Shown: positions 7,959 to 15,739, counted from the first letter of the stretch. The stretch is DNA of 19,376 bases from MADRE2 sp964397015 (GCA_964397015.1 CAYNHL010000069.1:1-19376); one strand, 5' to 3'. Translations and numbers: made by a program. Notes: generated by a model not told the origin, from the sequence alone.

Positions 7959-8452
7959 GGTTTGTCTTCAGTGGACGGTTCTTGAGGATTTTTTCCGGCC
8001 AGTGCGGATACCCCGAGATATAAAAACAGCATGGCCGGCACACAGAGAAGATGGTCCATTTTAAGAAAGTAGTATATGCCTTCGACAGGCAGGCCGCCGG
8101 AAATTGATGTCAGGCGCAGTTGATTGAATGAAACGATTTCCATACTCACGATGTCGATCTGGTTGTCAAGGAAATGGGCGGTGATCGTTCCTATGTTCCA
8201 GAGGATGAAGAACAGACAGGATACCTGGATGCAGCGCCATCCTTTCAGTCTGCCGAGACCCTTGCCTGCAATACTGAGAACAAGGACAACCATGGACAAA
8301 AGGAAAAAAAGGTGACCTATCTGGTGGACAATTATTCCTTCGTCGTGAACATGCTGCTGTATGGCGGCGGCATCCGCAGGAATACCGAGCAGTATTCCTG
8401 CGGATGCCAGAAAAAGCAATGTGGCCGGTATTTTTTGTTCAGCAAGGACCAT
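7955..8452 (-). CDS. Small histidine-bearing membrane protein, unknown function
   Basis: About 165 aa from ATG at 8452. A TTG at 8461 would add three residues and overlap the preceding stop by four bases; neither start has a strong Shine-Dalgarno sequence. The first hydrophobic segment ends in ADAAA and could be a cleaved signal peptide or a first TM helix. Three more TM segments follow. From the ATG, histidines H34, H36, H43 and H47 lie before and within the second hydrophobic segment (HVHDEG, then HQIGH), H93 at the end of the third, and H134 at the start of the last. Such paired histidines are compatible with heme b or metal binding, but there is no proof. I do not recognise the family. 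The 3' end overlaps the kinase start, so it may be a sensory or accessory partner of that kinase. Confidence 0.8.
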   Translation of the reverse strand: MVLAEQKIPATLLFLASAGILLGIPADAAAIQQHVHDEGIIVHQIGHLFFLLSMVVLVLSIAGKGLGRLKGWRCIQVSCLFFILWNIGTITAHFLDNQIDIVSMEIVSFNQLRLTSISGGLPVEGIYYFLKMDHLLCVPAMLFLYLGVSALAGKNPQEPSTEDKP

Positions 8453-8457
8453 GTCGG

Positions 8458-8976
8458 TCAATTCCCGGTGAAAACACCACGCACCTTTTTCCTGATGCCG
8501 GCCCCAAAAATGCGCAGCAGGATGTACATGAGAATAAACGGGGCGAAAACATTCACATCGAGGCCGCCGGTCCAGTCCGGCATCGTGAACTGAATGTCCC
8601 CGAACCTCCTGTCAAGCCATGCCGCGGCAAAAAAAGCGGGCCACAGGGCGGCCATGCCCATTGCCATGAGCAGGAAAAATGATTTTCCATATGCTTCGTT
8701 GGCCAGCCTGTTGATTCCTTTGTAAGCGGCTTGATCCCCGGCCTGCCTGGCTTTCATGGATTGTTCATGGTAATAGAGGGTTTCGTCCATGTTTGCGGCA
8801 ACAGCTTTCCGGTTGACCCGTCCTGCAACCGCCAGGCTGAGTTCACCGATGAGCACCGCCCACAGGGACAGGCAGAACGTTCCCGCCCACCATCCTGCCA
8901 TGGGGTTGCCGAACAGGCGATAGGGATAAATCAGCACGGGATCGATATGGTTAATTATCATTTGTATGGTGTCCAT
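8458..8976 (-). CDS. Small membrane protein, unknown function
   Basis: 172 aa from ATG at 8976, chosen because GGGAG lies five bases upstream on the minus strand. A TTG at 8988 would add four residues but has no ribosome-binding site. The protein has a hydrophobic N-terminal segment (about 24-52), a charged helical region with lysine, arginine and glutamine (about 58-95), a second TM region (about 97-117) and a C-terminal TM segment (about 136-155). The arrangement TM, charged helix, TM, TM recalls the Oxa1/EMC3/TMCO1-like superfamily, but this is an impression of shape and not a motif match. It lies 49 bases downstream of the transporter gene and is followed directly by the histidine-bearing membrane protein, in the same operon. 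Confidence 0.8.
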   Translation of the reverse strand: MDTIQMIINHIDPVLIYPYRLFGNPMAGWWAGTFCLSLWAVLIGELSLAVAGRVNRKAVAANMDETLYYHEQSMKARQAGDQAAYKGINRLANEAYGKSFFLLMAMGMAALWPAFFAAAWLDRRFGDIQFTMPDWTGGLDVNVFAPFILMYILLRIFGAGIRKKVRGVFTGN

Positions 8977-9025
8977 GTCCGCTCCCAAAAAAATTACGGC
9001 AGTTCAAGCATTGAACAAAAAGGGT

Positions 9026-10336
9026 CTAAAACGGGGGAAGCAGGCTGTATCCAAGAAATCCTACACTTGTATACCGGATTCCCACATAAAAGGCAAGAAT
9101 GATAAAGATGACCTTGAGCACTTTTTCAGGGATGAACTTTGATGTCCGCGGGCCGATCATGGAGCCGATGAATACGCCGATCAGTTCGACACCGATGAAT
9201 CCCCAGGCGATGACAACCCCTTTGCCCACCATGTAGGAAAATATGGATACAATCATGCCCACAAGCACGCACAGTGCCGATGTCCCTGCCACCAGGAACA
9301 TGGGCAGTCCTGCCACGGAGGTCAAAAACGGCACGTAGAGGAACCCGCCGCCCACGCCGATGAAGGAGGCGATGGCCGCAATTACTATACCGCCTATCAT
9401 GGGCACGTAGGCCTTGAACGCGAACTCCTGGCCAAAAAACGTGAACCGGATGGTGCCGATCATGAAGGTCATGGCCCATGATGCAATAACAAGGACATAG
9501 GGAATCCACTTGAGGGTGCCCACGAGGTTGATCCACAGGGCTGAAACTACGACAAGCACCACAGCGATCCACATGAAGGCCCAGGAACCCTCGATGATTT
9601 TGACTCCCTGGTCGGATGTGTCGGTTTTTTCCCGGATAGCTTTTTCAAACGCCTTTGCTGCGGCCTTGGCCTGTTTTTTTCCGGCCGATCCCTTCGGGGT
9701 CATTTCATAGACCAGGAAAAATCCCAGGACAAACACGATGATACCGAAAAAGCCGATATAATCCTTGAGAGAAATTTTCCCCGCAGTCAGTTCCGGGATC
9801 AGCCAGGATGCCCCCACGCCTCCTATGGCAAGACATATGCCCAGTGGGGCTACCAGCCGGCCCATGCGGTAATAGTTAAAGGAGGAAATCACTCCGCTGA
9901 GGCCTACCAGCCACTGGTTGGACACCCTGATGGAGTCTGTCAGAAGATTGTTGACAGGATTGCCTTTGCCAAAGGACTTGGCATAATCGGCAAGCCCGAA
10001 GATGGTGATATGTCCGACACCGGCCATTATACCTCCGAACGCACCTACGGTCGAAAAGATCCAGCCAACCCAGATCGCCCACAGCAGACCGAGAAGAAGG
10101 CTGGGGGCCGGAGCCCCGGGAATACCCAGAAAGCCTGGAGCCTCTCCCGGTTTGATTACTTCTCTTGTTTTGGCCCCATGGGTCTCGTCTTCCAGGCTCA
10201 TTTCAATGGCAGCCTTCATTTTGTCCGACATCCCGGGCGAGGTCAGGCCCGAGCCTGTCTGTGCCATTGCCGCTGCTGCAAAAGAGAACAGGACCATCAA
10301 CGCGGTCGCAAGAAAAAATCTACGGGGGGTCATCAT
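9026..10336 (-). CDS. TauE/SafE-family anion exporter (sulfite/organosulfonate type)
   Basis: 436 aa with an N-terminal hydrophobic segment ending in AMAQ near residue 26 that looks like a signal peptide, about 55 polar residues, then the two-halved transporter. The half-repeat signatures are the glycine-rich helix GAFGGIMAGVGH in the first half and FIGVGGGFLYVPFL in the second, separated by a charged cytoplasmic loop (about 215-245). Family members export or import sulfite, sulfoacetate or other small sulfur-containing anions. The polar N-terminal extension makes it longer than the usual 250-300 aa. The start is supported by AAAGGAGG nine bases upstream of the ATG. Lying in the same run as the molybdoenzyme, it probably moves that enzyme's substrate or product, with sulfite from thiosulfate reduction one possibility. 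Confidence 0.9.
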   Translation of the reverse strand: MMTPRRFFLATALMVLFSFAAAAMAQTGSGLTSPGMSDKMKAAIEMSLEDETHGAKTREVIKPGEAPGFLGIPGAPAPSLLLGLLWAIWVGWIFSTVGAFGGIMAGVGHITIFGLADYAKSFGKGNPVNNLLTDSIRVSNQWLVGLSGVISSFNYYRMGRLVAPLGICLAIGGVGASWLIPELTAGKISLKDYIGFFGIIVFVLGFFLVYEMTPKGSAGKKQAKAAAKAFEKAIREKTDTSDQGVKIIEGSWAFMWIAVVLVVVSALWINLVGTLKWIPYVLVIASWAMTFMIGTIRFTFFGQEFAFKAYVPMIGGIVIAAIASFIGVGGGFLYVPFLTSVAGLPMFLVAGTSALCVLVGMIVSIFSYMVGKGVVIAWGFIGVELIGVFIGSMIGPRTSKFIPEKVLKVIFIILAFYVGIRYTSVGFLGYSLLPPF

Positions 10337-10410
10337 TTTTTGTTTCCTCCTTTTTATGCCTGTAAATTAAAAATGGTCAACAGGCCGGTGTGTTTGAGCA
10401 ATAATCTGTT

Positions 10411-10620
10411 TCAATCCAGAAGCCGCAGGCAGTCCTGGGGAAGGCGGTGTGTTCCTTTTCCGACCAGGCTGACTTCAATCAGTGCATCAGGATCGTTTAT
10501 GGTTGTGTCTGGATCGGTGACATAGCCGTGCAGTCCTATAAAATCATCCATATACGGCTGCCAGGCTTCATCGTCGGATCGCCTGAATACCTCGATTTTA
10601 TTTCCTTTCTGGAATTGCAT
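10411..10620 (-). CDS. Small 69-aa protein, possibly SH3-like barrel, unknown function
   Basis: 69 residues starting at ATG with AAGGAAGG upstream, 12 bases after the stop of the GltD-like gene. The sequence is predicted to be mostly beta: KGNKIEVF, then GLHGYVTD, then ALIEVSLVGKGTHRLP, ending PQDCLRLLD. This pattern, with a turn glycine in each strand pair and a final HRLPxDCL segment, resembles small SH3/KOW-like barrels. I do not recognise a named family. No signal peptide or TM segment is present. Its place between the redox genes and the exporter suggests an accessory or assembly role, which is inference. Confidence 0.75.
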   Translation of the reverse strand: MQFQKGNKIEVFRRSDDEAWQPYMDDFIGLHGYVTDPDTTINDPDALIEVSLVGKGTHRLPQDCLRLLD

Positions 10621-10632
10621 GACATCCTTCCT

Positions 10633-12798
10633 TTATATTACTGGTGAAAGTGACGGGTCGGTGCGGTCTGCCGCACTTATACCTCGCCTGCATCGACTGC
10701 AAAGCATCCTGCCAAAAACTTTTTGGGGCACTTTCTGGGTCTTGTTTTCCACAAATTTCAAATAATCCTCAGACGGAAGGTCGGCGCCGCATTCTTCACA
10801 ATGCCCGATCTTCTGGCTGGCCAGGAGAGTGCCGCATATGGCAAGCTGCCGGTATCCCTCTTTTTCCTCGATGACAATGGCGCGGTTTTCGCAATTGGCC
10901 GCGCATGCACCGCAGGTAATACATTTTTTTGCCGTTGTTCTAAAGTCAGTTGGAAAAGGTGTGTCAAAATCCATATACCCTAACTGGAGCGAGTCGATAC
11001 CCATTTTGTCGCGGCAGATTTCAACGCATTTGCCGCAGCGGCGGCAGATGTCACAGCGAAGGCAGCGCCCGGCTTCGTCGCGGGCTGCCTGTTCGTCATA
11101 GCCGAGCTCGACCTGCTGAAATGTTGTGCGCCTGCGGTACACGTTCAACATGGGCATTTCAGGCCGTTCCAGGCGCATTTTACGGTCAGCGGTCATTTCC
11201 ATGGGAGGGGTTACAGTATGGCGGACCGGCAGCTTTGGCATTCTCGGCTGCGGGATATTGTTCAGGTAACGGTCAATGGATTCAGCGGCGCGCTTGCCGC
11301 CGCCGATGGCTTCTATGACAGTTGCAGGCCCCGATACAGCGTCCCCTGCGGCAAATACCCCTGGCATGGCGGTCTCCATGCTGGCTTGATTGACTTCTAT
11401 GGTGCCTCTCCTGGTCCATTTCACAGCATTGAGAGCCTGCAGTCCCTCATTGTCAACATACTGGCCGACTGCCGATATGACCGCGTCAGCCTTCATCACA
11501 AACTCTTTGCCCAGGATGGGCACCGGTGCCAGCCGGTCAGATCCCTTTTTTTTGACAAGCTCGGCTTTTTCACAGGCAAGGCCGGTCACATGGCCTGCTT
11601 CTCCGGTAATTTCAGCCGGAATGGTTAAAAAGGAAAACTGAACCCCTTCTTCCTCTGCCTGGACAACCTCTTCTATGTCCGCCGGCATCTGGCTCCTTGA
11701 ACGCCGGTAGGCGATGGTTACACCCCGGGCACCCAGCCTGAGACTGGTCCTTGCGGCATCGATCGCGACATTGCCCCCGCCGACCACCACAACGTCCCGG
11801 CCGGGAGCATGGCGTTGGCCCAGCGCCACCTCTTTTAAAAAGGAAACCGCATCGAATACGCCGGTGAGGGTTTTTTCACCCTCGATTCCAAGATCCCATG
11901 CCCTGTGGGCGCCCACGGCGATGAAAAAAGCCTCGTATCCACGTGTTTTCAGCTGATCGAGAGTGATATCCCGGCCAAAGCGCGTGTTGTAGACAAACTC
12001 CACCCCGAGTGCTTCGATCATGGCGACTTCCGTATCGATAACTTCCCTTGGAAGGCGATACCTTGGAATTCCCACCATCAGCATGCCGCCGGGGACCGGC
12101 AAAGCTTCGATCACCTTGACCTTGTAACCCATGAGTGCCAGGTAGTAAGCTGCGGAAAGACCACCAGGGCCGGCGCCGACAACACAGACTTTTTTGCCGT
12201 TCAACGGTTTTCGGGGCGGGTTGACATAGGCGCGGTCAGACATGGCACGCTCAGCGGCAAAGGCCTTTAAAAATTTGATCGATATGGCCGTGTCCATGCG
12301 GGCCCTGACGCACATTATCTCGCACGGCCTGGTGCAAACCAGCCCGCAAACCCATGGCAGCGGGTTGTCCCTCCTGATAACCTCTATGGCTTTTGCATCC
12401 TCTCCCTTTGCAATCAGGGCCAGGTATGTGGGGATATCGATTCCTGCAGGACATGCCATCTGGCATGGAGAAGGGGCAAGTTTTCCGCAGTCATGGGACG
12501 GGCAGTTGCGGGTCTGGATGTGGCTGACAAAGACCTCCCGGTTTTCTTCCAGGATCTGTTTGACAAAATTTCCCACCTGCGGGTTTGACCCGGGACCATT
12601 GGTTTTTTGATATTCTTTCAAAAGGTCGTCGATGGATGCCAGGTGATGCTCTCCTGCGGCACCTTCCGCGATTTCTTCAACCAGTGTCAGGATCTGCTCG
12701 CAGATTCGCCGGCCTTTAGGATCCTTAAGCTGTCCGGAATCGATCCGGTCATACAGATAGGTGGCAACGGCATGGACCGGGCAGGTTTTTTGTGACAT
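10633..12798 (-). CDS. GltD-like FAD/NAD(P)H oxidoreductase with N-terminal NuoF-C-like, C-terminal ferredoxin and zinc-ribbon domains
   Basis: A 721-aa multidomain flavoprotein. Residues 1-95 resemble the helical C-terminal domain of NuoF-type subunits (RRICEQILTLVEEIAEG, then NPQVGNFV, HIQTRNCPSHDC), but the usual cluster cysteines are largely lost. Residues 99-165 form the GltD-type Fe-S domain (C99, C104, C112, C116, C151, C155, C159, C163). FAD binding is GAGPGG (208-213), NAD(P) binding GGGNVA (340-345), and the second FAD segment GVFAAGDA (479-486). A ferredoxin-like region has C579/582/585/588/591/595 and C626/629/632/636. The tail carries CxxC pairs at 667/670 and 700/703, probably a zinc ribbon. 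It most likely moves electrons between NAD(P)H and the partner ferredoxin. The start has AGAGG about eight bases upstream, and the ferredoxin gene ends 20 bases before it. Confidence 0.92.
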   Translation of the reverse strand: MSQKTCPVHAVATYLYDRIDSGQLKDPKGRRICEQILTLVEEIAEGAAGEHHLASIDDLLKEYQKTNGPGSNPQVGNFVKQILEENREVFVSHIQTRNCPSHDCGKLAPSPCQMACPAGIDIPTYLALIAKGEDAKAIEVIRRDNPLPWVCGLVCTRPCEIMCVRARMDTAISIKFLKAFAAERAMSDRAYVNPPRKPLNGKKVCVVGAGPGGLSAAYYLALMGYKVKVIEALPVPGGMLMVGIPRYRLPREVIDTEVAMIEALGVEFVYNTRFGRDITLDQLKTRGYEAFFIAVGAHRAWDLGIEGEKTLTGVFDAVSFLKEVALGQRHAPGRDVVVVGGGNVAIDAARTSLRLGARGVTIAYRRSRSQMPADIEEVVQAEEEGVQFSFLTIPAEITGEAGHVTGLACEKAELVKKKGSDRLAPVPILGKEFVMKADAVISAVGQYVDNEGLQALNAVKWTRRGTIEVNQASMETAMPGVFAAGDAVSGPATVIEAIGGGKRAAESIDRYLNNIPQPRMPKLPVRHTVTPPMEMTADRKMRLERPEMPMLNVYRRRTTFQQVELGYDEQAARDEAGRCLRCDICRRCGKCVEICRDKMGIDSLQLGYMDFDTPFPTDFRTTAKKCITCGACAANCENRAIVIEEKEGYRQLAICGTLLASQKIGHCEECGADLPSEDYLKFVENKTQKVPQKVFGRMLCSRCRRGISAADRTDPSLSPVI

Positions 12799-12818
12799 GG
12801 CCTATCCTCTTTTTTTAA

Positions 12819-13334
12819 TTAAAAAGTGCTTTGATCAATGGCTGCTGTTGATTTTGCGTGCCGCAGCCTTCTTGTCTGGGGCAGTTCCCGGGCTTTTCCA
12901 AATACCAGGCAGCCCGTGGTACAGGTTGTAACACAGGCAGGCTGTTTTCCTTCATCGATCCTGTCTTTGCAGTAATCGCACTTTTCAACCTTTCCCGTGT
13001 CCGGCCGCCACTGGGGAGCCCCCCATGGGCAAGCCGATATACAGGCCTTGCATCCCACGCAGAGCTCGGAGTCAATGAAAACGATGCCGTCAGATTTTCT
13101 TTTCTGCATTGCGCCCGTAGGGCAGGCCGAAACGCACCAGGCAGTCTCACAGTGAAAACAGGGCATGAAGACAAAGGACATTCTCGGCAGACCGCCGATG
13201 AATTTCGGGCCCACCTGGATCACCTGGCAGGGCCTGGTGCTCGCCGGCAGGTTTTTGGTGGTCTTGCACTGTATCTCACACGCCTGGCACCCGATACATT
13301 TTTTAACGTCCTGAAACAGGTAGTATTCGCTCAT
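12819..13334 (-). CDS. DmsB/PsrB-type ferredoxin subunit with four [4Fe-4S] sites
   Basis: 171 aa with sixteen cysteines arranged for four cubane clusters, as in electron-transfer subunits of complex iron-sulfur molybdoenzymes: C13/16/19/23, C59/62/67/71, C92/95/98/102 and C119/122/134/138, plus C142. The motifs CIGCQACEIQC and CVGCKACISACPWGAP are typical. No signal peptide is present, in keeping with a cytoplasmic complex. It would pass electrons between the molybdenum catalytic subunit encoded just upstream and the flavoprotein encoded just downstream. AGGAGG lies six bases before the ATG. The gene begins 47 bases after the stop of the molybdoenzyme gene. There is no membrane-anchor (DmsC/NrfD-like) gene nearby, which supports a soluble complex. 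Confidence 0.95.
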   Translation of the reverse strand: MSEYYLFQDVKKCIGCQACEIQCKTTKNLPASTRPCQVIQVGPKFIGGLPRMSFVFMPCFHCETAWCVSACPTGAMQKRKSDGIVFIDSELCVGCKACISACPWGAPQWRPDTGKVEKCDYCKDRIDEGKQPACVTTCTTGCLVFGKARELPQTRRLRHAKSTAAIDQSTF

Positions 13335-13381
13335 TTATTGCCTCCTGAAATCCTTATCCGGATTTGAACATGCTGTCATGA

Positions 13382-15463
13382 TTATAGTGCGGTTACCGTT
13401 ACAAAGGTATCGTGAAAAGCCGGGCTCCCGCCGATGGGATCAAATTTGTTTTCCTGTATCAAAGCGTCTGACAATCCCTTGCCGGCCGTGCGCTTTGCCC
13501 ACTGGGCACGATGGCCGAATCCATGCAGCATGAACACGGCTTCGGGATGAATCAGGTCCGTGACAAAGGCCTTGATCTGTCCTTTTCCGCAGGCCGAGGC
13601 CACTTCAACCATGGAATTGTTCTCGATTCCAAGTTTCCCGGCCTGTTCGGTATTGATCCACAGCACATTTTCATCCTGCAGTTCATTGAGGTAAGGGACA
13701 TTCTGGGTTGAAATATGTGTGTGCAGGGCGGACCGGCCGACAACCAGCCTGAATTTTCCATTTTCCGGTTCAGGTACGGCCTCGTATTCAGGGAAAGACT
13801 TAAAACCTGCATCTTCGAGAAGGGAGGACTTGAATTCGATCTTTCCGGAGGGGGTCTTGAATTTGATGCTGTCCCGGTCCCAGAAGACAGGTCCTGAACC
13901 GTAGGCCACAAAACCTTTTTTTTCAAAATCATCCATGGTAAAGCCTGTACCCTCGAGCTGCCATTTCACGAGATCATCCATATTCTCATAGGGAAAGTAT
14001 CTTTCGATCCCCAGTTTTTGGGCTATTTTTTTCAGGATGATCGCTCCTTCCATGGTGTCGTACCTTGGCTCCACAGCTTTTTTGCGCAGGAACATCTGGG
14101 GGGAAAGACCGTTGGCCTGCTGGATGCAGTCGGTTCTTTCAAGATATGTGGATTCAGGCAGAATGACATCGGAATACCAGGCAATATCTGAATAATTGAT
14201 GTCAATGGTTACCAGAAGATCCAGCTTGTCCAGGGCTCTGACAGTAGTGGCGGTGTCGGGGATGGACATCAGCGGGTCAAAGCGATAGGCGATCAGGGCG
14301 TGAAGCGGATAGGGATCCTCTTCCAGGATTGCTCTGGGAAGCACCTGGGCCACCCCGTGATTTGGATCGGGCAGCGGGAAAGCGCCGGTGCCGACTTTGT
14401 CGATCCTTGTAACATCAATGGGTGAAAACTCCTGTTCTGTCAGCTTCCTGGCTGCAGTACCACCAACTTCACCCGGTCCTTTCTTGAAGAATATGCCCCC
14501 TTTTGCCTCCACGCTTCCCATGAGCGCATTGAGTATGAGTATGGAGCGCCTGACATGAATTTCGTTGGTATGATTCGCCCCGCGGTATCCGTAATGGAAA
14601 ATCACTCCCGGCTTGTCTTTGCTGACTTCGCGGGCAAGAGCGATAATCTCCTGAGCCGGAACATGTGTCTGGGTCTCGGCCCATTCGGGGGTAAAGGGTT
14701 CAATAAAATCCTGGAGTTCGCGCAGGCCGTGCACCCATTGGGATACAAAAGCCGTATCATACAGTCCTTCTTTCAGTATCACGTGGATCAGGGCGTAATT
14801 TAGAGCCAGGTCCGTTCCGGGACGGATCATCCAGTACCTGTGGGACTTTGAAGCGGTAATTGTGACCCTTGGGTCGATATATGTCATGCGGGCCCCGTTT
14901 TCAAGGGCCTGCATGAGGTTTTTGACCTCTTTGACACTGATGGATTCAAAAATATTGCGGCCGTAAAGGACGATATGTTTTGTGCTGCCGTAATGGATGC
15001 CCATCTGTCCGTCCGTGTAACCGAAAAGAGAGCGGCAGGCGGTGTTGACACTGCCCTTGCAAAGCGCATCATGGGTAAAGTGATTAGGTGATCCGATCGC
15101 CTTTAAAAAGGTTTTGCTCACGTGGGTGGCAAGCTGTGTGCGTTCACAAAGGGCCACATGCTGCCCCCCTTTGGTCTCTATGATTTTTTTGAGACGGGAT
15201 GCCACGTAATCGATAGCCTCGTCCCAGGAGGCTTTTCGCCAGTTTCCCGAACCTCTTTCTCCCACGCGGATCATGGGTGACTGCACACGCTGGTCGTCAT
15301 ACAGCATGTCTTTTCCGGCCGATCCCCTGGGGCACAGGCTGCCGTTGATACCGGCAACATGAGGGTTCCCCTGTATCCAGTCCACATGGCCATCTTTCAC
15401 TGTAACACGGATCGGGCAGCGGACCGAACACATGAAACACAGGCTGAAAACATTTTTTTCCAT
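13382..15463 (-). CDS. Cytoplasmic molybdopterin oxidoreductase, PhsA/PsrA-like (thiosulfate/polysulfide-type)
   Basis: 693 aa from ATG at 15463. TTG at 15469 is an alternative, since AAGGAG lies four bases before the TTG and ten before the ATG. A [4Fe-4S] site is near the N-terminus at C9, C12, C16 and C44. The likely Mo ligand is C135 in HDALCKGSVNTACRSLFGY, the place where PhsA/PsrA-type enzymes carry cysteine, and not selenocysteine or serine. Other family features are RPGTDLALNYALIHVILKE and a C-terminal molybdopterin-binding domain (about 575-690). No twin-arginine signal is present, so the enzyme should be cytoplasmic, unlike most thiosulfate and polysulfide reductases. The partners are the ferredoxin and the GltD-like gene. 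The exact substrate (thiosulfate, polysulfide, another sulfur or arsenic compound) is not determined by sequence. Confidence 0.92.
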   Translation of the reverse strand: MEKNVFSLCFMCSVRCPIRVTVKDGHVDWIQGNPHVAGINGSLCPRGSAGKDMLYDDQRVQSPMIRVGERGSGNWRKASWDEAIDYVASRLKKIIETKGGQHVALCERTQLATHVSKTFLKAIGSPNHFTHDALCKGSVNTACRSLFGYTDGQMGIHYGSTKHIVLYGRNIFESISVKEVKNLMQALENGARMTYIDPRVTITASKSHRYWMIRPGTDLALNYALIHVILKEGLYDTAFVSQWVHGLRELQDFIEPFTPEWAETQTHVPAQEIIALAREVSKDKPGVIFHYGYRGANHTNEIHVRRSILILNALMGSVEAKGGIFFKKGPGEVGGTAARKLTEQEFSPIDVTRIDKVGTGAFPLPDPNHGVAQVLPRAILEEDPYPLHALIAYRFDPLMSIPDTATTVRALDKLDLLVTIDINYSDIAWYSDVILPESTYLERTDCIQQANGLSPQMFLRKKAVEPRYDTMEGAIILKKIAQKLGIERYFPYENMDDLVKWQLEGTGFTMDDFEKKGFVAYGSGPVFWDRDSIKFKTPSGKIEFKSSLLEDAGFKSFPEYEAVPEPENGKFRLVVGRSALHTHISTQNVPYLNELQDENVLWINTEQAGKLGIENNSMVEVASACGKGQIKAFVTDLIHPEAVFMLHGFGHRAQWAKRTAGKGLSDALIQENKFDPIGGSPAFHDTFVTVTAL

Positions 15464-15507
15464 GTTCAATAGTCTCCTTGGCAGAATTTTTTTTCTTTGG
15501 TCTAAAG

Positions 15508-15525
15508 ATAGCTAAAACCGTGCCA
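15508..15525 (-). promoter_or_regulatory. Sigma-54 (-24/-12) promoter of the molybdoenzyme operon
   Basis: On the minus strand TGGCACG (15525-15519) is followed by TAGCT, with GG (15524-15523) and GC (15512-15511) exactly ten bases apart. The -24 element is a perfect match to TGGCACG and the -12 element matches TTGCW in four of five positions. Transcription would begin near 15500, giving a leader of about 37 bases that contains the AAGGAG ribosome-binding site. The last gene of the same run encodes a sigma-54 activator, which strongly fits this reading. Confidence 0.8.
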
Positions 15526-15526
15526 T

Positions 15527-15551
15527 TGATACCCGATATGACGCAGTATCA
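15527..15551. promoter_or_regulatory. Inverted repeat TGATAC-N13-GTATCA next to the -24 element, possible operator
   Basis: TGATAC (15527-15532) and GTATCA (15546-15551) are perfect six-base arms, 25 bases overall, centred about 39 bases upstream of the expected start site and touching the -24 element. A protein bound here could block or help sigma-54 polymerase. It is too close to be a normal enhancer. The binding protein is unknown. Confidence 0.4.
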
Positions 15552-15667
15552 GGGAAAAATTACATAACCGTTTGAAATTGATAATTTTATGATCAGATAT
15601 GATTGTAAATTTCCCGGGGTGGACATGCGATCGATTCAGGCCGGGTATGCCGGATCGGCACCTGGAT

Positions 15668-15706
15668 ATGCAGTAATTTTATTGCAGTGCAGAAAAAATA
15701 CTGCAT
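15668..15706. promoter_or_regulatory. Inverted repeat ATGCAGTA-N23-TACTGCAT with inner TGCAG copies, candidate enhancer
   Basis: The 8-base arms ATGCAGTA (15668-15675) and TACTGCAT (15699-15706) are exact reverse complements. Two further TGCAG copies sit between them in TTGCAGTGCAG (15682-15692). The element lies roughly 170-205 bases upstream of the predicted start of the sigma-54 promoter, the usual range for binding of NtrC-type activators, so it is a candidate site for the regulator encoded at the end of the operon. It has no T tract and does not look like a terminator. Confidence 0.45.
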
Positions 15707-15739
15707 CTGAGGGCGGTGGGGTTGTTTATTTATTGCAAA

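Noticed and set aside
10337..10410. Internal promoter before the TauE/SafE gene (TTGACC and an A-rich -10 on the minus strand)
   Set aside because: The -10 box would overlap the ribosome-binding site and leave almost no leader, so expression from the upstream promoter is more likely.
13382..15463. Formate dehydrogenase, possibly with selenocysteine
   Set aside because: The Mo-ligand position is an ordinary cysteine in a PhsA/PsrA-like context and there is no in-frame TGA; the formate dehydrogenase active-site H-G pattern was not seen.
15648..15660. Small hairpin TGCCG-GAT-CGGCA
   Set aside because: A 5-bp stem in a GC-rich spacer is easily explained by chance, and it has no T tract or clear position relative to a gene.
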